A program made the position numbers and the translations under genes. A stretch of DNA of 64,000 bases from Ceratothoa steindachneri (Eukaryota; Arthropoda; Malacostraca; Isopoda; Cymothoidae), in the NCBI GenBank assembly GCA_963969495.1, contig OZ018323.1, positions 81,292,919 through 81,356,918 on the forward strand, given 5' to 3'. Below are positions 52,836-63,586 of this stretch, piece after piece. The stretch's first letter is position 1. Every line of letters begins with the position of its first letter. The notes beneath the pieces are model-generated. The model ran no database searches, had not been told where the DNA came from, and was given only the letters and a program-made list of their open reading frames with translations.

Positions 52836-54188
52836 TTATATTGTGAATAATTTAACTGAGGAGGCGTAATTATTTAACTTTGGATTTATGTTAATGATAT
52901 ATAGTGACTCTAAGATTTTCAAATCGAGAGAAGTTAAGGCTGAAGATAATATAGTAAATGAATTAGAATTAAGAGGATGATGGTGATACTCTGAATGTTG
53001 CCTGATGGAAGAGGCTTCAGGTTTAGAAATGGGAATACCAGTCCTATGAGACAAACCCAAGTGCTTCGCGATCCTGCAGTTGAATTGTAAGCCAGTTTGG
53101 CCTACATAACGACTGTGGCAGGTCGTACATGTATAATTATAAATTATACAGGATCGCAAGCCCAAAAGGATTGGCTCCATATGGAGAAAAAAGGAATTTA
53201 ACGATACACGGTTGGAGTTTATCCAAATGAATTGGCATTGAGGGAAATGGTTGTTGAGGGTAGAGAGAAGGAGTTTGTTAAACTCGGATGTCAAATACTC
53301 GAGATAGGGTAGCTTAAGGAAAACCTTCTGTTTAGAAACAGTAGTAAGTAAGGTTCGAGGATAGTATATTTTGGAGAGAAATTTGGATACTAACTGGTCG
53401 AAGATGAAATCGGGGTAATAATTAAATTTGAAAAAATCCTTTAAATAAGCCAGTTCTTCATGAAACAATATCCAGTTAAAACATATATGGTAGGCTCTAA
53501 AAATTCGGCTTTTAATACTGGATAATTTAAACTGACTGGGAGAGCTACTAAAAAGATGTGTACCTAATCTAGAGGTGGTAGGTTTTCTGTAAATGGATGT
53601 ATTTTAAGAGGAACCTGTTCGGACAACGTTGACATCGAAGAACGAGATTTTGTTGTCCTTTTCTGTTGCCATAGAAAACCTTATGTTGGGATGTTGTTGG
53701 TTAATATAATTTAGAAATAGGGGTGCATGATCACTGTGCTTAAAAATTAGAAAACAGTCATCTATAAATCTTTTGAAGACAATAGGCCTGAATTCTAATG
53801 GACACTTGTCCAGCCACCGAGTTTCGTGGTGACACAAAAAGCTATTGGCAAAGGAGGGACCCAGTGGGGAACCCATAGCCATGCCTTCGTGTTGTAAATA
53901 GAGCTCATTGTTGAAAAGGAAAATAGTATCACCCACGGCTAGCTTTAAAAGCTTGATGAAAAGTTGCTTAGTTAAACCCAATATTTCACTCGTATTATGA
54001 AAAAGAGTATCTGAAATAATATTAATGGTTTCCTGTACCGGAACATTAGTAAATAATGAATCCACATCGATTGTGGCCATAAAAGAAGAATTCCCCAAAC
54101 GGAGATCACCAATATATTTTGAAAAATCGAAAGAGTCACATAAGGTGAAGTGATTGTGTGTCAAAAGATCAATAAGCGGAACAAAAAA
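52836..54188 (-). pseudogene. Penelope-like element: reverse transcriptase and GIY-YIG endonuclease, one stop
   Basis: A single - strand frame of about 450 codons, interrupted only by TAA at 53,601-53,603. The RT part has MATIDVDSLFTNVPVQETI, then GMAMGSPLGPSFANSFLCHH, and FKRFIDDCFLIFKHS with both catalytic Asp residues. After the stop the frame continues NTSIYRKPTTSRLGTHLF into the linker and a GIY-YIG endonuclease (IIYNYTCTTCHSRYVGQTGL near 53,100-53,160, then a Cys/His-rich CRIAKHLG). RT followed by GIY-YIG is the hallmark of EN+ PLEs. The N-terminal domain is missing; the 5' end breaks at an inverted duplicate. It is the best-preserved element in the window. Confidence 0.9.
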
Positions 54189-54331
54189 TATTGGGTTTAA
54201 CTAAACAACTTTTCATCAAGCTTTTAAAGCTAGCCGTGGGTGATACTATTTTCCTTTTCAACAATGAGCTCTATTTACAACACGAAGGCATGGCTATGGG
54301 TTCCCCACTGGGTCCCTCCTTTGCCAATAGC
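54187..54331 (+). repeat. Inverted 145-bp copy of the PLE RT region
   Basis: Nearly identical to the reverse complement of 53,848-53,992. It encodes KQLFIKLLKLAVGDTIFLFN and GMAMGSPLGPSFANS on the opposite strand to the main copy. The two arms are separated by about 194 bp. Confidence 0.93.
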
Positions 54332-54339
54332 TTAATAAA

Positions 54340-54531
54340 GTTCGAAAGTACTTGGAAACACCTTTTCATTTTTTCCTGCGGGGGAGCAGAGGGCGGCACA
54401 GTGAAGGCGATCCTGTACCGAGAAGACAGAAATAACGTCAGGCGAAAAAAAAATTGAATTCCTGGCCGGGACTCGAACCCGGTTCTGATGATTGCCAGTC
54501 AGATGCTTTACCACTAAGCTACCAGGTACAA
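54340..54531 (-). mobile_element. tRNA-derived SINE (tRNA-like head and short body)
   Basis: On the - strand the head (54,531 to about 54,457) folds as a tRNA. The acceptor stem is CCTGG/CCAGG, the D-arm GCTT/AAGC, and the T-arm CCGGG-TTCGAGT-CCCGG. The A-box is TAGCTTAGTGGTAAAGC and the B-box GGTTCGAGTCC matches consensus. The anticodon loop CTGGCAA (GGC) has two mismatched outer pairs, so a working tRNA is unlikely. A short A/T-rich body follows to about 54,340. The internal boxes are intact enough for pol III. Confidence 0.6.
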
Positions 54532-54618
54532 TAAGTATGTTGCGCCCAAAGTGTTACTGGATCAAACCCAGTATCTTCCCAAGCTAGGAGCCTCCGAGGA
54601 ATTTTTATACCACATCCT

Positions 54619-54727
<109 letters not shown>

Positions 54728-54739
54728 AAAAAAGTACAG

Positions 54740-55215
54740 TAGCGTACTTGTAACTATAGGGATAAAACCACAGTAATAGGACTAATTTTATATGCGAAAC
54801 CAGGTTTCGACGGAGACGTCCGTCGTTGTTAATCGCTAGTGAACAAGTGAGATACAGAAGTTGCTTAACGTACAAACACACAAATAAGTGGCGCTAAGGT
54901 GGATGATGCGGGAATGTAGCGGCATTTTTGAGAAACGGAAGTATGAATTTCTTGCTTATTAAGGTATTAGTATTGAATTGGCCTTCGGAAGTATTAAAGT
55001 TGGGAATTTCTTTTATAAGTGCATATTCAATTAAGCGTCGATATATATAATTGTAAGACTTATAAACTATTTTAGCATTATCAATATTAATTTAATGATT
55101 TTCATTGGACATATGTAGAAATAAACTCGAGGAGAGGGCACCACGTCGCATATCGCATTTGTGTTTACTCATTCTCTTGGAAAATCAGCTGCTTTCACCG
55201 ATATATACTTCATTA
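54740..55215 (-). mobile_element. Penelope-like element, endonuclease C-terminus and tail
   Basis: The - strand reads QCKSCNEVYIGESS (GIY-YIG start), MSKHKCDMRRGALSSSLFLH, NIDNAKIVYKSYNYIYRRLI and KEIPNFNTSEGQFN. The layout matches the fragments at 4.6 and 59.6 kb and is closer to the latter. The tail has a perfect stem GACGGA/TCCGTC followed by GAAACC (54,804-54,824), and the palindrome GCGAAACC-A-GGTTTCG. 79 bp separate GAAAC from the TA tract. Truncated and frameshifted. Confidence 0.7.
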
Positions 55216-55535
55216 CATGATTTGCATTGACGACGGAGGGTAGAAGTGGTTACCCTGACGACCGATGGAGATAGATAGACGTGGTTACCATGGCAACGGG
55301 GACAGAGGTGGTTATCACGACGACCGACGGTGGGGGTGGAGGTTATCACCATGCAAGGGATAGAGGTGGTTACCATAACGAAGGGGTAAGAGGTAGTCAA
55401 CATGCACCATGCTATGACTTTCGTAAGAATTAACCCAATATAAGGTCCCGCAAGTTTCGATTTCACTCCGGGAGATAATAGAAAAACAAAGGGAACACTG
55501 GAACGAAACAAAACAAAGGATCGATAACGATGCAC
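55216..55535. other. Val/Thr-rich short repeat region, no gene
   Basis: Loose repeats of GGTGGTTACCATGACGACGG-like phrases (55,240-55,400) on the + strand. The - strand frame of 116 codons here reflects the repeat and the start of the PLE endonuclease. Confidence 0.45.
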
Positions 55536-55589
55536 CCCTTAATGAAAGGCAAAGCTAAAAGGAGGATTTTGATGATCAAAAACAATTAA

Positions 55590-57240
55590 GGCAACAACAT
55601 AGAAGACGAAGACATGATAGAACAGATATTCAGGGACTTTTGCAACAGGATATTCGGCATAAGTGAAGAGGACAATGAAGAACTTAATATCAAATTCGTG
55701 CACCTCATATAGACCCACTCAACGAGAAAATCGTAAAAACACCCTCACTCATTTGTGGATGCAGAGATAAACACCTACGACGGTATTGACGCGAAGATCA
55801 ATCGCCGTACAAGAAGTGAGAACCACAATTTCGTTATTCATGCAGAAGGCACCAGGAAGATCAGGACTCCCCCAAAATCATTATGAAGAAGCACCCGACA
55901 AAACTCTTAAGGGAATAACATCTGTACTAAATGCAAACCTTAACGACGGCTACTTCCCGGCTGAACTAAAAGTCGCAAAAGTTATCTTTATCTCCTATGC
56001 GGGAAAAGCACCAACACAAAGGGGAGAGCTATAGACCCATCTCTTTATATGACTTCATCGAGAAAATAATCAATCAACGGCTAAGTAAGCATCTGGAGGC
56101 AAATAATCTTCTAAACAAAAACCAATTCAGATTTAGGAAGAGAAGTACCACAAAAATGGCTCTGACGGTCATCACGGATAAATAGCCAAAGCTAAAAAGG
56201 AAAAGGCTAGCGTTGATATCGTCTGCAGGTACGTTTCAAAAGCATCCGACAAAGTTTGTGTGAGGAGGGGATTGCAATACAAAATCCTGCAATTACGAAT
56301 GAAAAACAAATTAGAAAGACCAATCTGCGACTGCGTGATGGAACGATACGCAGACATCGAGATCAGGAACCACAAAGGAGAAATATTTAAGCTGGAGGCT
56401 GGCCTTCCGCAGGGAGGGTGTCTGAGGCCTTTGTTATACTCAGTATACATCTCAGACATTCCACCACCCTATATGGAAGGGTGCCTCAACATCCAGTTCG
56501 TTAACGACGTCATGCAAATAGTCGTTTGTCCATACAGGAAAGGCAATATACAGGCATAACTAACAGCAGAGGAAATAAGGAGGATCAATGATCATGAAAG
56601 AAATGGAAAATAAGTAAAAACAGAATTAAATTTAAAATCGTACCGATTAACAGGAGACAACTCAGAGACATATACTTCAAAGATGAAAGATACAGATACA
56701 CCAATGAAAATGAAGTACTATGATTAAATAATAACCAAGACAGGATACAGCAAGCACGCAAGAGAACGAGTAGACAAAGATAGAAGGGGACTGGGACTAC
56801 TATACAAGCTCAAATCCCTTAACCGGAGGAAAAAAATATCATGCTATTATCCAGTCAGCAATAGAATACCCCATGATTCCTATGTACACCATCATAAAAA
56901 AGGAATTACTGAACTGCAGAGTATTCAAAACAAGGTAGTATCCGGAATCACAAACACAAGAAGAGGAGAAAGGAGAAGACAACGTGAATTGCATAGAGAA
57001 GCGGAGATAAAGCCGCTGAACAAGAAAATACAGGAAAGAGCCAAGAAACTAATAAAAAAACGCAACAGGAACTAGAAAAGGAAATCATGGAATCGATAAC
57101 TCAAAGAGAGGATGAAGGAGCACATCGCCAGTTCACCAGATATACAACAAAGATCGAACAGGAAGAGAATAGAATTTTCACCTCCTTAAATTGGAAAAGT
57201 ATGAAAGAATAAGTATCAAAACTTTTACTATTATAGCAGA
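55590..57240 (+). pseudogene. LINE reverse transcriptase, second element
   Basis: The + strand with many shifts reads DMIEQIFRDFCNRIFGISEE, NANLNDGYFPAELKVAKVIF, ESYRPISLYDFIEKIINQRL, NNLLNKNQFRFRKRSTTKMA, LEAGLPQGGCLRPLLYSVYI, and FVNDVMQIVV where the family has FADD. This is the ordered palm of a jockey-group LINE with a ruined active site. Endonuclease and ORF1 were not seen. Confidence 0.78.
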
Positions 57241-58085
57241 CTCATTAAACTTGTAAAGAAACAACGAAAAAGAGTTATTAGAAAACTCTACCAGTAGTAG
57301 AAAAAAGAACAAGCAACGGTTTGAACGACTAAAACATTAACAGCAACAAATATGACGTAACATTAAACTTCTAACTAAAAATATCTAATTCCAAAACAGA
57401 CATACTTCTAAAACGAAAGAGATTAGCATGATCTCCATGCACCCTATCATTCAATTGAAAACCTGCAACTTCTTTCCACTTCTCCCTACAATTTTCCTCT
57501 ATCCTTCACATCTAAAGGGATAAACAATCCATACGTGGGACAGGAGCACAATAGGAAGGATGACTTGGAAAAGGATATGATACACACCGTGGTTCTGAAC
57601 CCACGTAAAGCTGTATGTCCACCAACCAACTAGGTCAACTTTCAAGTGTACTAGGCTATATCGACCTTTGCTATTTTACTCTTTACTCTTCATCTCCGTC
57701 TCTGTTTCCTGATATCCTCTTCACTCCTCCCGAAGCCCCGCATAAGGCTTTGTAGAGGCGAAGGGGAGGCCAAGAGGAGCCGGGTCTCCCGCCCTCCCCC
57801 TCTGGTCATCCTGAAATGACTAGAGGGTGAGGGGGTGATTGGCAAATATTTCACTGTCTCTCATGCCCCCACCTTTCCTTTCCTTTCCTTACATTTTATT
57901 TCACTGCGGAAAAGTCTTTTATAAAAGAGGAAATGTCCTGGGAAGGCCGTTGTGGTCACCTGGCTTGGTCGAAACCCGAAACTACATTCAAGCATTGACT
58001 GGTGGCAATGAATCCAACTTATCTCACACTCCTACTGCAATCCATGTTAGCTGCCAGAGGGTGCATTCATTGCCCCCAGAGAATG
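57241..58085. other. Intergenic DNA; possible PLE body to the left of the 58.1-kb tail
   Basis: No RT or endonuclease motif was seen. The 83-codon frame at 57,839-58,090 runs up to the tail signature and may be its remnant. Confidence 0.35.
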
Positions 58086-58135
58086 CCTGAATATAGGAAT
58101 GCGAAACGTCGGAATAAAACTATTCCTAAAATTTG
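58086..58135 (+). mobile_element. Penelope-type terminal signature, + strand
   Basis: CCTGAATATAGGAATGCGAA with ACGTCGGAATAAAAC directly after. It resembles the CTGA...CGAAACGTC...AATAAA pattern of PLE tails but has a weak stem and no TA tract within 1 kb. Confidence 0.4.
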
Positions 58136-58194
58136 AACCTTCTCATTCTCCATCTCTCATCATATTCGTCACCGAAAGGCGACAAATATGATGA

Positions 58195-58948
58195 TTCAGT
58201 TCTGGTGGCTGACTCAAAAGAGAAACTACAGGCACTGTTCGATGCATTTGGGATTGTGTATGACAGAAGGAAGCTCAGTGTGAGTTAAGGCAAAAGCAAG
58301 GTAATGTGGTGCAATAGGGAAGGAATGAGTGGGCTGCAAGTGAGTCTAAATGGGAGGAGGTTGGAAGAAATGCAGTGTTTTAAGTGTCTGGGTGTGGATC
58401 TGGCAGCTGATGGAAGAGGTGAAAATGAAATATTGCAGCAAATAGAATAGGAAGTGCAAGCATATGGTGCGATAAGGAGTCTCACAAGAGGGAAGCGAAG
58501 GAGCAGGTAGGAGCAAATAGGATTGCATGAGGGAGTGGTGTTTCCCACTGCTCTTTATGGGTGTAAAACATAGGTGTTGAGTGCGAACGAAAGGAGCAAG
58601 GTTGAAGTTATGGAAATGAAATCTCTGAGAAGTATTTGTTGTGTGAGCTTAATTGACAGGGTGAGAAACGAAAGAGTGCGCGAGAGATATTGAAGTAAAG
58701 TGAATTTGCTTGAAAAGGCTAATAGAGGTATGATGAGATGTCATAGTCAACTAGAGAGAATGGAAGATAAAAGGCTAGTAAGGAGAGTGTATAGATCTCG
58801 AGTAATAGGAAGGAGACAGTGTGGGCGACCGAGAAGTGGGCGGATGAAGTGTACGAGAGATGTCATTGTTGGACGGGGCCTGAGCATCCAGGAGGCAGAA
58901 AGGCATGCTAGGGATAAGGATAAATGGAGACGAATGGTTAGGGGATGA
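58195..58948 (+). pseudogene. LINE reverse transcriptase, C-terminal fragment (third element)
   Basis: The + strand reads DDSVLVADSKEKLQALFDAF (after the catalytic FADD, here KYDD), FKCLGVDLAADGRGENEIL, VVFPTALYGCKT, SKVEVMEMKSLRSICCVSLI, RVRNERVRERY, LERMEDKRLVRRVYRS and RGLSIQEAERHARDKDKWRR. This thumb and tail pattern is common in animal LINE ORF2 proteins. About four stops interrupt an otherwise continuous frame; all N-terminal domains are gone. Confidence 0.85.
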
Positions 58949-59139
58949 CGATATGTGTAGGGTGAAAGACAAACGCAGATAATGAAGTTTTCAGGGCAAG
59001 CCGGATAGCCGGAATCTGATGATGAATTAAAATGTAGTAGGTGGGTAGCCTTGGTCAAGCAGCGGATAATGTGTAGGAATGGTGGAGGGGAAGTGTCTCT
59101 GGCCATGCGCCACCCCCTCTGCGGGAGATATGTCTCGGA

Positions 59140-59142
<3 letters not shown>

Positions 59143-59186
<44 letters not shown>
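59143..59186. repeat. (TA)n microsatellite, left of the MITE
   Basis: Pure TA. The tract continues at 59,507 on the other side of the MITE. Confidence 0.97.
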
Positions 59187-59189
<3 letters not shown>

Positions 59190-59506
59190 TGAACCCTCGA
59201 TATAACGAATTTCGGATATAACGAACCAAATTTCCTGGCCGAACTCCATCGGGTTTAACAGGCAAGCGTTACCGACCAGCCTGAGTGAGTATTGGTGTGT
59301 CACATGTCTCCTACAGTGCAAAGTTCGTATCAATACTATGTTGTGTAGTCCATTTAACTTTATTAGTAATTGCATACGTATTACATATCCAAAACGAACT
59401 TGGTTCGTTATTTCCATTGCTTTTAACTCTCATCGGGTTTAAGGAACTTTCGGCTTTAACGAACGACCCCCGGCCCCATATAGTTGGTTATATCGAGGGT
59501 TTACTG
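59187..59506. mobile_element. Tigger/pogo-like MITE, 320 bp
   Basis: Left end CAGTGAACCCTCGATATAAC; right end on the - strand CAGTAAACCCTCGATATAAC (19 of 20 match). It is flanked by TA on both sides, the target site of the family. The interior has more copies of the ATAACGAA phrase but no transposase, so it is non-autonomous. It landed inside a (TA)n tract. Confidence 0.88.
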
Positions 59507-59508
59507 TA

Positions 59509-59589
<81 letters not shown>
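59507..59589. repeat. (TA)n microsatellite, right of the MITE
   Basis: TA tract with two small breaks; its right end abuts a PLE tail. Confidence 0.97.
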
Positions 59590-60060
59590 CTAAAGGAGTA
59601 GAGTAACCTACATGTAAATGCTGGAAAGAAAACACAGTGTTTGGACCGATTTATTGCGAAACCAGGTTTCGATGCAGGTATCCGCATTTTCAATCGCTGG
59701 CAAACTAATGAATAGAGAAAGATGCTTAGCCTAAGGACAGAGAAATTTACAAGGGATTAGTTTTGAATTACTCATGGAAAGTATTAAAGTTTGGAATTTC
59801 CGTAATAAGAGAAGATTCTATTAGATAACTATGCATATTGTTGTCAAAATTATACATTATTTTTGCATTATGAATGTTAATTTAAAGTCTCCATTTGACA
59901 TATGTAGGAATAGGCGAGAAGATTGGCTTCCACGGCGCATGTTGCATTTGTGTTCTTTCATTCTTTTGGCGTATCTGCTACTTTCGCCAATGTATATTTG
60001 ATCGCAAATTTTGTATGGGATATAATAAAAGCCTTATTCTTTATTGTTGTGTCCTTGGGT
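59590..60060 (-). mobile_element. Penelope-like element, endonuclease C-terminus and tail
   Basis: The - strand reads LAYSYMSNGDFKLTFIMQK and EIPNFNTFHE, parallel to the fragment at 54.7 kb. The tail has a stem ATGCGG/CTGCAT followed by GAAACC (GAAAC at 59,666-59,670, 77 bp from the TA tract), again with the GCGAAACC-A-GGTTTCG palindrome. Truncated and full of stops. Confidence 0.65.
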
Positions 60061-60084
60061 TAACATCTTATCTTTCTTTTTTCA

Positions 60085-60170
60085 TTAGTTTGCCAGCGAA
60101 TGAAGATGACGTATGTCTCCATCGAAGTCTAGCTTCGCATTAAGTATCGTTCTGAACACTGAAGTTTCCT
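60085..60170 (+). mobile_element. Penelope-type tail in opposite orientation
   Basis: The + strand reads GCCAGCGAATGAAGATGACG, then CATCGAAGTCTAGCTTCGCA, a diverged copy of the tails at 54.8 and 59.7 kb. It lies 48 bp from the TA tract on its right. With the preceding fragment it makes an inverted pair of tails pointing outward, each next to a TA tract. Confidence 0.55.
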
Positions 60171-60173
60171 TCC

Positions 60174-60175
<2 letters not shown>

Positions 60176-60209
<34 letters not shown>

Positions 60210-60224
60210 AAGAGAGAGAGAGAG
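60176..60224. repeat. (TA)n and (GA)n microsatellites
   Basis: TA to about 60,205, then GA at 60,211-60,224. Confidence 0.95.
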
Positions 60225-61024
60225 ATATAGAGGGTGGCCCGACAAAATTAGATGTTTTTGAGATGGAATATCTCAATAACCATTCCAGCTAGGGAAATGA
60301 AATCAAATCATAGAAAGATGAATTCTTTATTTATATGTAATTACTTATCCATTGTAAAAATCGTTTTAAATTCATTTAATGAGTCAATTAGCGTTTAAAA
60401 AGATAATGTAAAAAAACATGATTTTACTTTCTAAATTGCAACTTTTAATAATGTTCAAATGAGTAAGGATAGCCTAACCTATTTATCCTAACTAGGCTGG
60501 TAGTCAGATGAGTAAGGCCAAGAAGATAACTTAATTTTGCCGTTGCTCGCAAAATTCTGTTCTTTCTAGCTTGGTAGATGTGCCGGTCATTATGGTGTCG
60601 TTTCTGAAACCTTATCAACTTCATCTGAGGTTAACCTTGGCATATTTACTTCCTATTGCTTTCGGTGGTAAATTTAACCTTCCTTGCCATGCTAAAATAT
60701 GGGTTGCTGATATGTTTGGTTTCCTGCCACATCCCTGCACAGTTTACATTTTTGCAGTGTCCATATACTTGCCCATGATTGAATGAAATGATACTAGTCG
60801 TTTGTTAATTCTCTTGGATATTTATCCAGATGTAAAGTAAAGTTTCCGAAGGGCTTCTTTATGTTCCTTGCTTTTACCTATTCTGCCCAGATGTAACAAA
60901 AATGTAGAGTAACACTCGTAAGACGAGACAGTCCTCCTCTTCACCGAATTCGATTTCGTAGCTTATTATAGAAATTTCGCGAGACAGTCTGTTGAAAGCC
61001 ATCGAACGTTCCAAACTAATCAGG
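60225..61024. other. Intergenic DNA, nothing recognised
   Basis: AT-rich. A 71-codon frame at 60,571-60,786 is hydrophobic but has no recognisable family. Confidence 0.35.
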
Positions 61025-61842
61025 TTTTAGAATTTTAGAAGATGCCGCCAAATTTATTAAAATTATATAACCAATCAATAAAATAGTTATAAAAATTGGA
61101 AACAAAATAAACAGTTTCTTATTACATCTAAAAATAACAAAAAACACTATCTGAAGCACAATACTCACAATCTTTTTCTTGTGGCCCCTACTCGTATCTT
61201 GCACAAATTTATTGTTCACCGAAAGTACACAAGTCAAAAATTCTACTCCGCCCCATTATGGCCTCGTACAACTTAGCCCCATATAAATTAGCCAAATACA
61301 TTTTTTCATTACTTTCCCCGTTCTCTACTAATATATTTTCCATTTCCAATTCATTCAAATTTCAGAAAGAATTTGTAAATCATGAATTCAATCACGAAAT
61401 ATTTTGGTCAGTTTTGATGTAAAATCACTTTCCATAAAGAATTTCATTAAAGAAACAATAGACAATTTTGAATAGAGTATTCACCAGTTTTGTTATTTTG
61501 TTCCATTCTTACTCAATTTTCATTCATAAATCCGTCACAGCTAAAGGCTGCTGGTCTCAAACTTTCTCCAATGATCTTCCAGAGGTTCTCAAGTGAATTC
61601 AGGTCCGGGCTCTGAGCAGGCCACTTCATTACTTAGATATCTTCTTGTTTGAAATATTATTTTACTCGCTTTGCAGTATGGCATGGCGCGTTGTCCTGCA
61701 AAAATAATGATGGCTGGTTCAGATATGCTTAGAGTGAAGGTATAACATATTGTTGTTGGAGGTTTAGCAAACACATTTGCATTTACCGATCCAATTATTC
61801 GCACTAGCAGAATAACTCAGTCAGACGAAAACTTACCCCATG
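61025..61842 (-). mobile_element. Tc1-like transposon, left arm of a palindrome
   Basis: The outer part is non-coding. The inner part reads, on the - strand, the C-terminal half of a Tc1 transposase in shifted frames (QDNAPCHTAK-type catalytic block near 61,670, SPDLNSLENLW-type block near 61,600). The arm pairs with 62,012-62,828; outer ends match from 61,025 (TTTTAGAATTTTAGAAGATG). It breaks off beyond the central spacer. Confidence 0.75.
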
Positions 61843-62011
61843 CCATGACGCTGCCTTATCCATGCTTGGCAAACTTTTTAACGCATTTAGGCTTAAGTCT
61901 AATAAAGCATCTGTCATCACATCTAACTAAATTAAATTTACCTTTTTCACTGAAATGAATTCTCTCCCAATCGTCATTCTTCGAAAAAACATGAGCTTCA
62001 GCATATTCGAG
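61843..62011 (-). pseudogene. Tc1-like transposase middle segment (palindrome spacer)
   Basis: The only unpaired part of the palindrome, about 169 bp. On the - strand it continues the transposase upstream of the left arm: the segment around ERIHFSEKGKFNLVRCDDR and FIRLKPKCVKKFAKHGY (shifted frames). So the left arm plus spacer form one element copy and the right arm is a second, shorter copy. Confidence 0.6.
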
Positions 62012-62828
62012 TATGGGGGATGTTTTCGTCTGACTGAGTTATTCTGCTAGTGCGAATAATTGGATCGGTAAATGCAAATGTGTAGCTAAACCTCCAACAA
62101 CAATATGTTATACCTTCACTCTGAGCATATCTGAACCAACCATCATTATTTATGCAGGACAACGCGCCATGCCATACTGCAAAGCGAGTAAAATAATATT
62201 TCAAACAAGAAGATATCTAAGTAATGAAGTGGCCTGCTCAGAGCCCGGACCTGAATTCACTTGAGAACCTCTGGAAGATCATTGGAGAAAGTTTAAGACC
62301 AGCAGCCTTTAGCTGTGACGGATTTATGAATGAAAATTGAGTAAGAATGGAACAAAATAACAAAACTGGTGAATACTCTATTCAAAATTGTCTATTGTTT
62401 CTTTAATGAAATTCTTTATGGAAAGTGATTTTACATCAAAACTGACCAAAATATTTCGTGATTGAATTCATGATTTACAAATTCTTTCTGAAATTTGCAT
62501 GAATTGGAAATGGAAAATATATTAGTAGAGAACGGGGAAAGTAATGAAAAAATGTATTTGGCTAATTCATATGGGGCTAAGTTGTACGAGGCCATAATGG
62601 GGCGGAGTAGAATTTTTGACTTGTGTACTTTCGGTGAACAATAAATTTGTGCAAGATACGAGTAGGGGCCACAAGAAAAAGATTGTGAGTATTGTGCTTC
62701 AGATAGTGTTTTTTGTTATTTTTAGATGTAATAAGAAACTGTTTATTTTGTTTCCAATTTTTATAACTATTTTATTGATTGGTTCTATAACTTTAATAAA
62801 TTTGGCGGCATCTTCTAAAATTCTAAAA
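62012..62828 (+). mobile_element. Tc1-like transposon, right arm of the palindrome
   Basis: Inverted copy of the left arm. The + strand reads QDNAPCHTAKRVK, then VMKWPAQSPDLNSLENLWKI near 62,220-62,275, with the catalytic Asp of the QDN block and Glu of the ENLW block both present. Internal stops and the missing N-terminus make it inactive. Length agrees with the left arm within a few bases. Confidence 0.8.
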
Positions 62829-63586
62829 ACATTGTTTAGTCATTTCTTTTCATAATGTCTATTCCATTTTCTTTATCTGGTCTTAGTATGTTTCCATCTC
62901 TTGCTATCTTAGTTAATGTTTACTATCTTCTTTGTGGAAAATTATTGCCCCTTATCTCAAGTTCATGGACCTTTTGAAAATTTCTTAGGGCTATATTCGC
63001 CTATTTTTGTTGGAATTGTTTGAAATCGTCCGAGCATTGGAATGATTGCATATTTTTTTCTAAAGGGGGAAAAATAGTGTCTTTGTAAATTTGGACAGTG
63101 GTATTTTAAATTTAAGGTCTTAAATTTAAGACACAATCTTTAAATATTTTGCTTTCCACTATAATTGCATTCCCCCTCTTCGCAACACAACATACCCACT
63201 TTTTTTCTGCTCCGGAACCTTTCCAATGGACTACTTATCTTTCCTTAGAGAAAACCCACATCCTCATACCCCTATGTGGAGTACTAGTGTCACATAAGGG
63301 GGTATACTCCTAACGCAGAACCACGAAAGATTCGATGATCACTGGTTAGTTATCAATACATTACTACCCGACACTTTCCTTCACAACGAGGACCCACTCT
63401 TTTACACAGGGCATCCCATCGATTGTCTTTCTGATCTTATGTGCATTTTAATTGCTAGGTCGGGGGATGTCGTCGACATTGTAAGGAAAGGATGCGGCAG
63501 CTTACTTATTTACGAGACGTCATCCACAAAATTTCGGAGAGCGTTTCCTAGGCAACGCCATTAAAACGCTAACGTTGTTCTTTCAG
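62829..63586. promoter_or_regulatory. Upstream region of the right UGT gene
   Basis: No coding feature. A splice-acceptor pattern (TTGTTCTTTCAG at 63,575-63,586) right before the UGT start codon suggests an upstream 5' UTR exon somewhere in or left of this stretch. No TATA box could be assigned. Confidence 0.4.

Noticed and set aside
54457..54531. Functional tRNA-Ala (GGC) gene
   Set aside because: Two anticodon-stem pairs and one acceptor pair are mismatched, GGC is not a usual eukaryotic alanine anticodon, and a SINE-like body follows.
60571..60786. 71-codon hydrophobic frame as a small membrane protein
   Set aside because: No start context, splice signals or homologous family recognised; its length is within chance expectation.
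61016..62855. Two identical small proteins (MTCVLSVNNKFVQDTSRGHK type)
   Set aside because: They are the same non-coding stretch seen twice because of the palindrome; it lies outside the transposase motifs.
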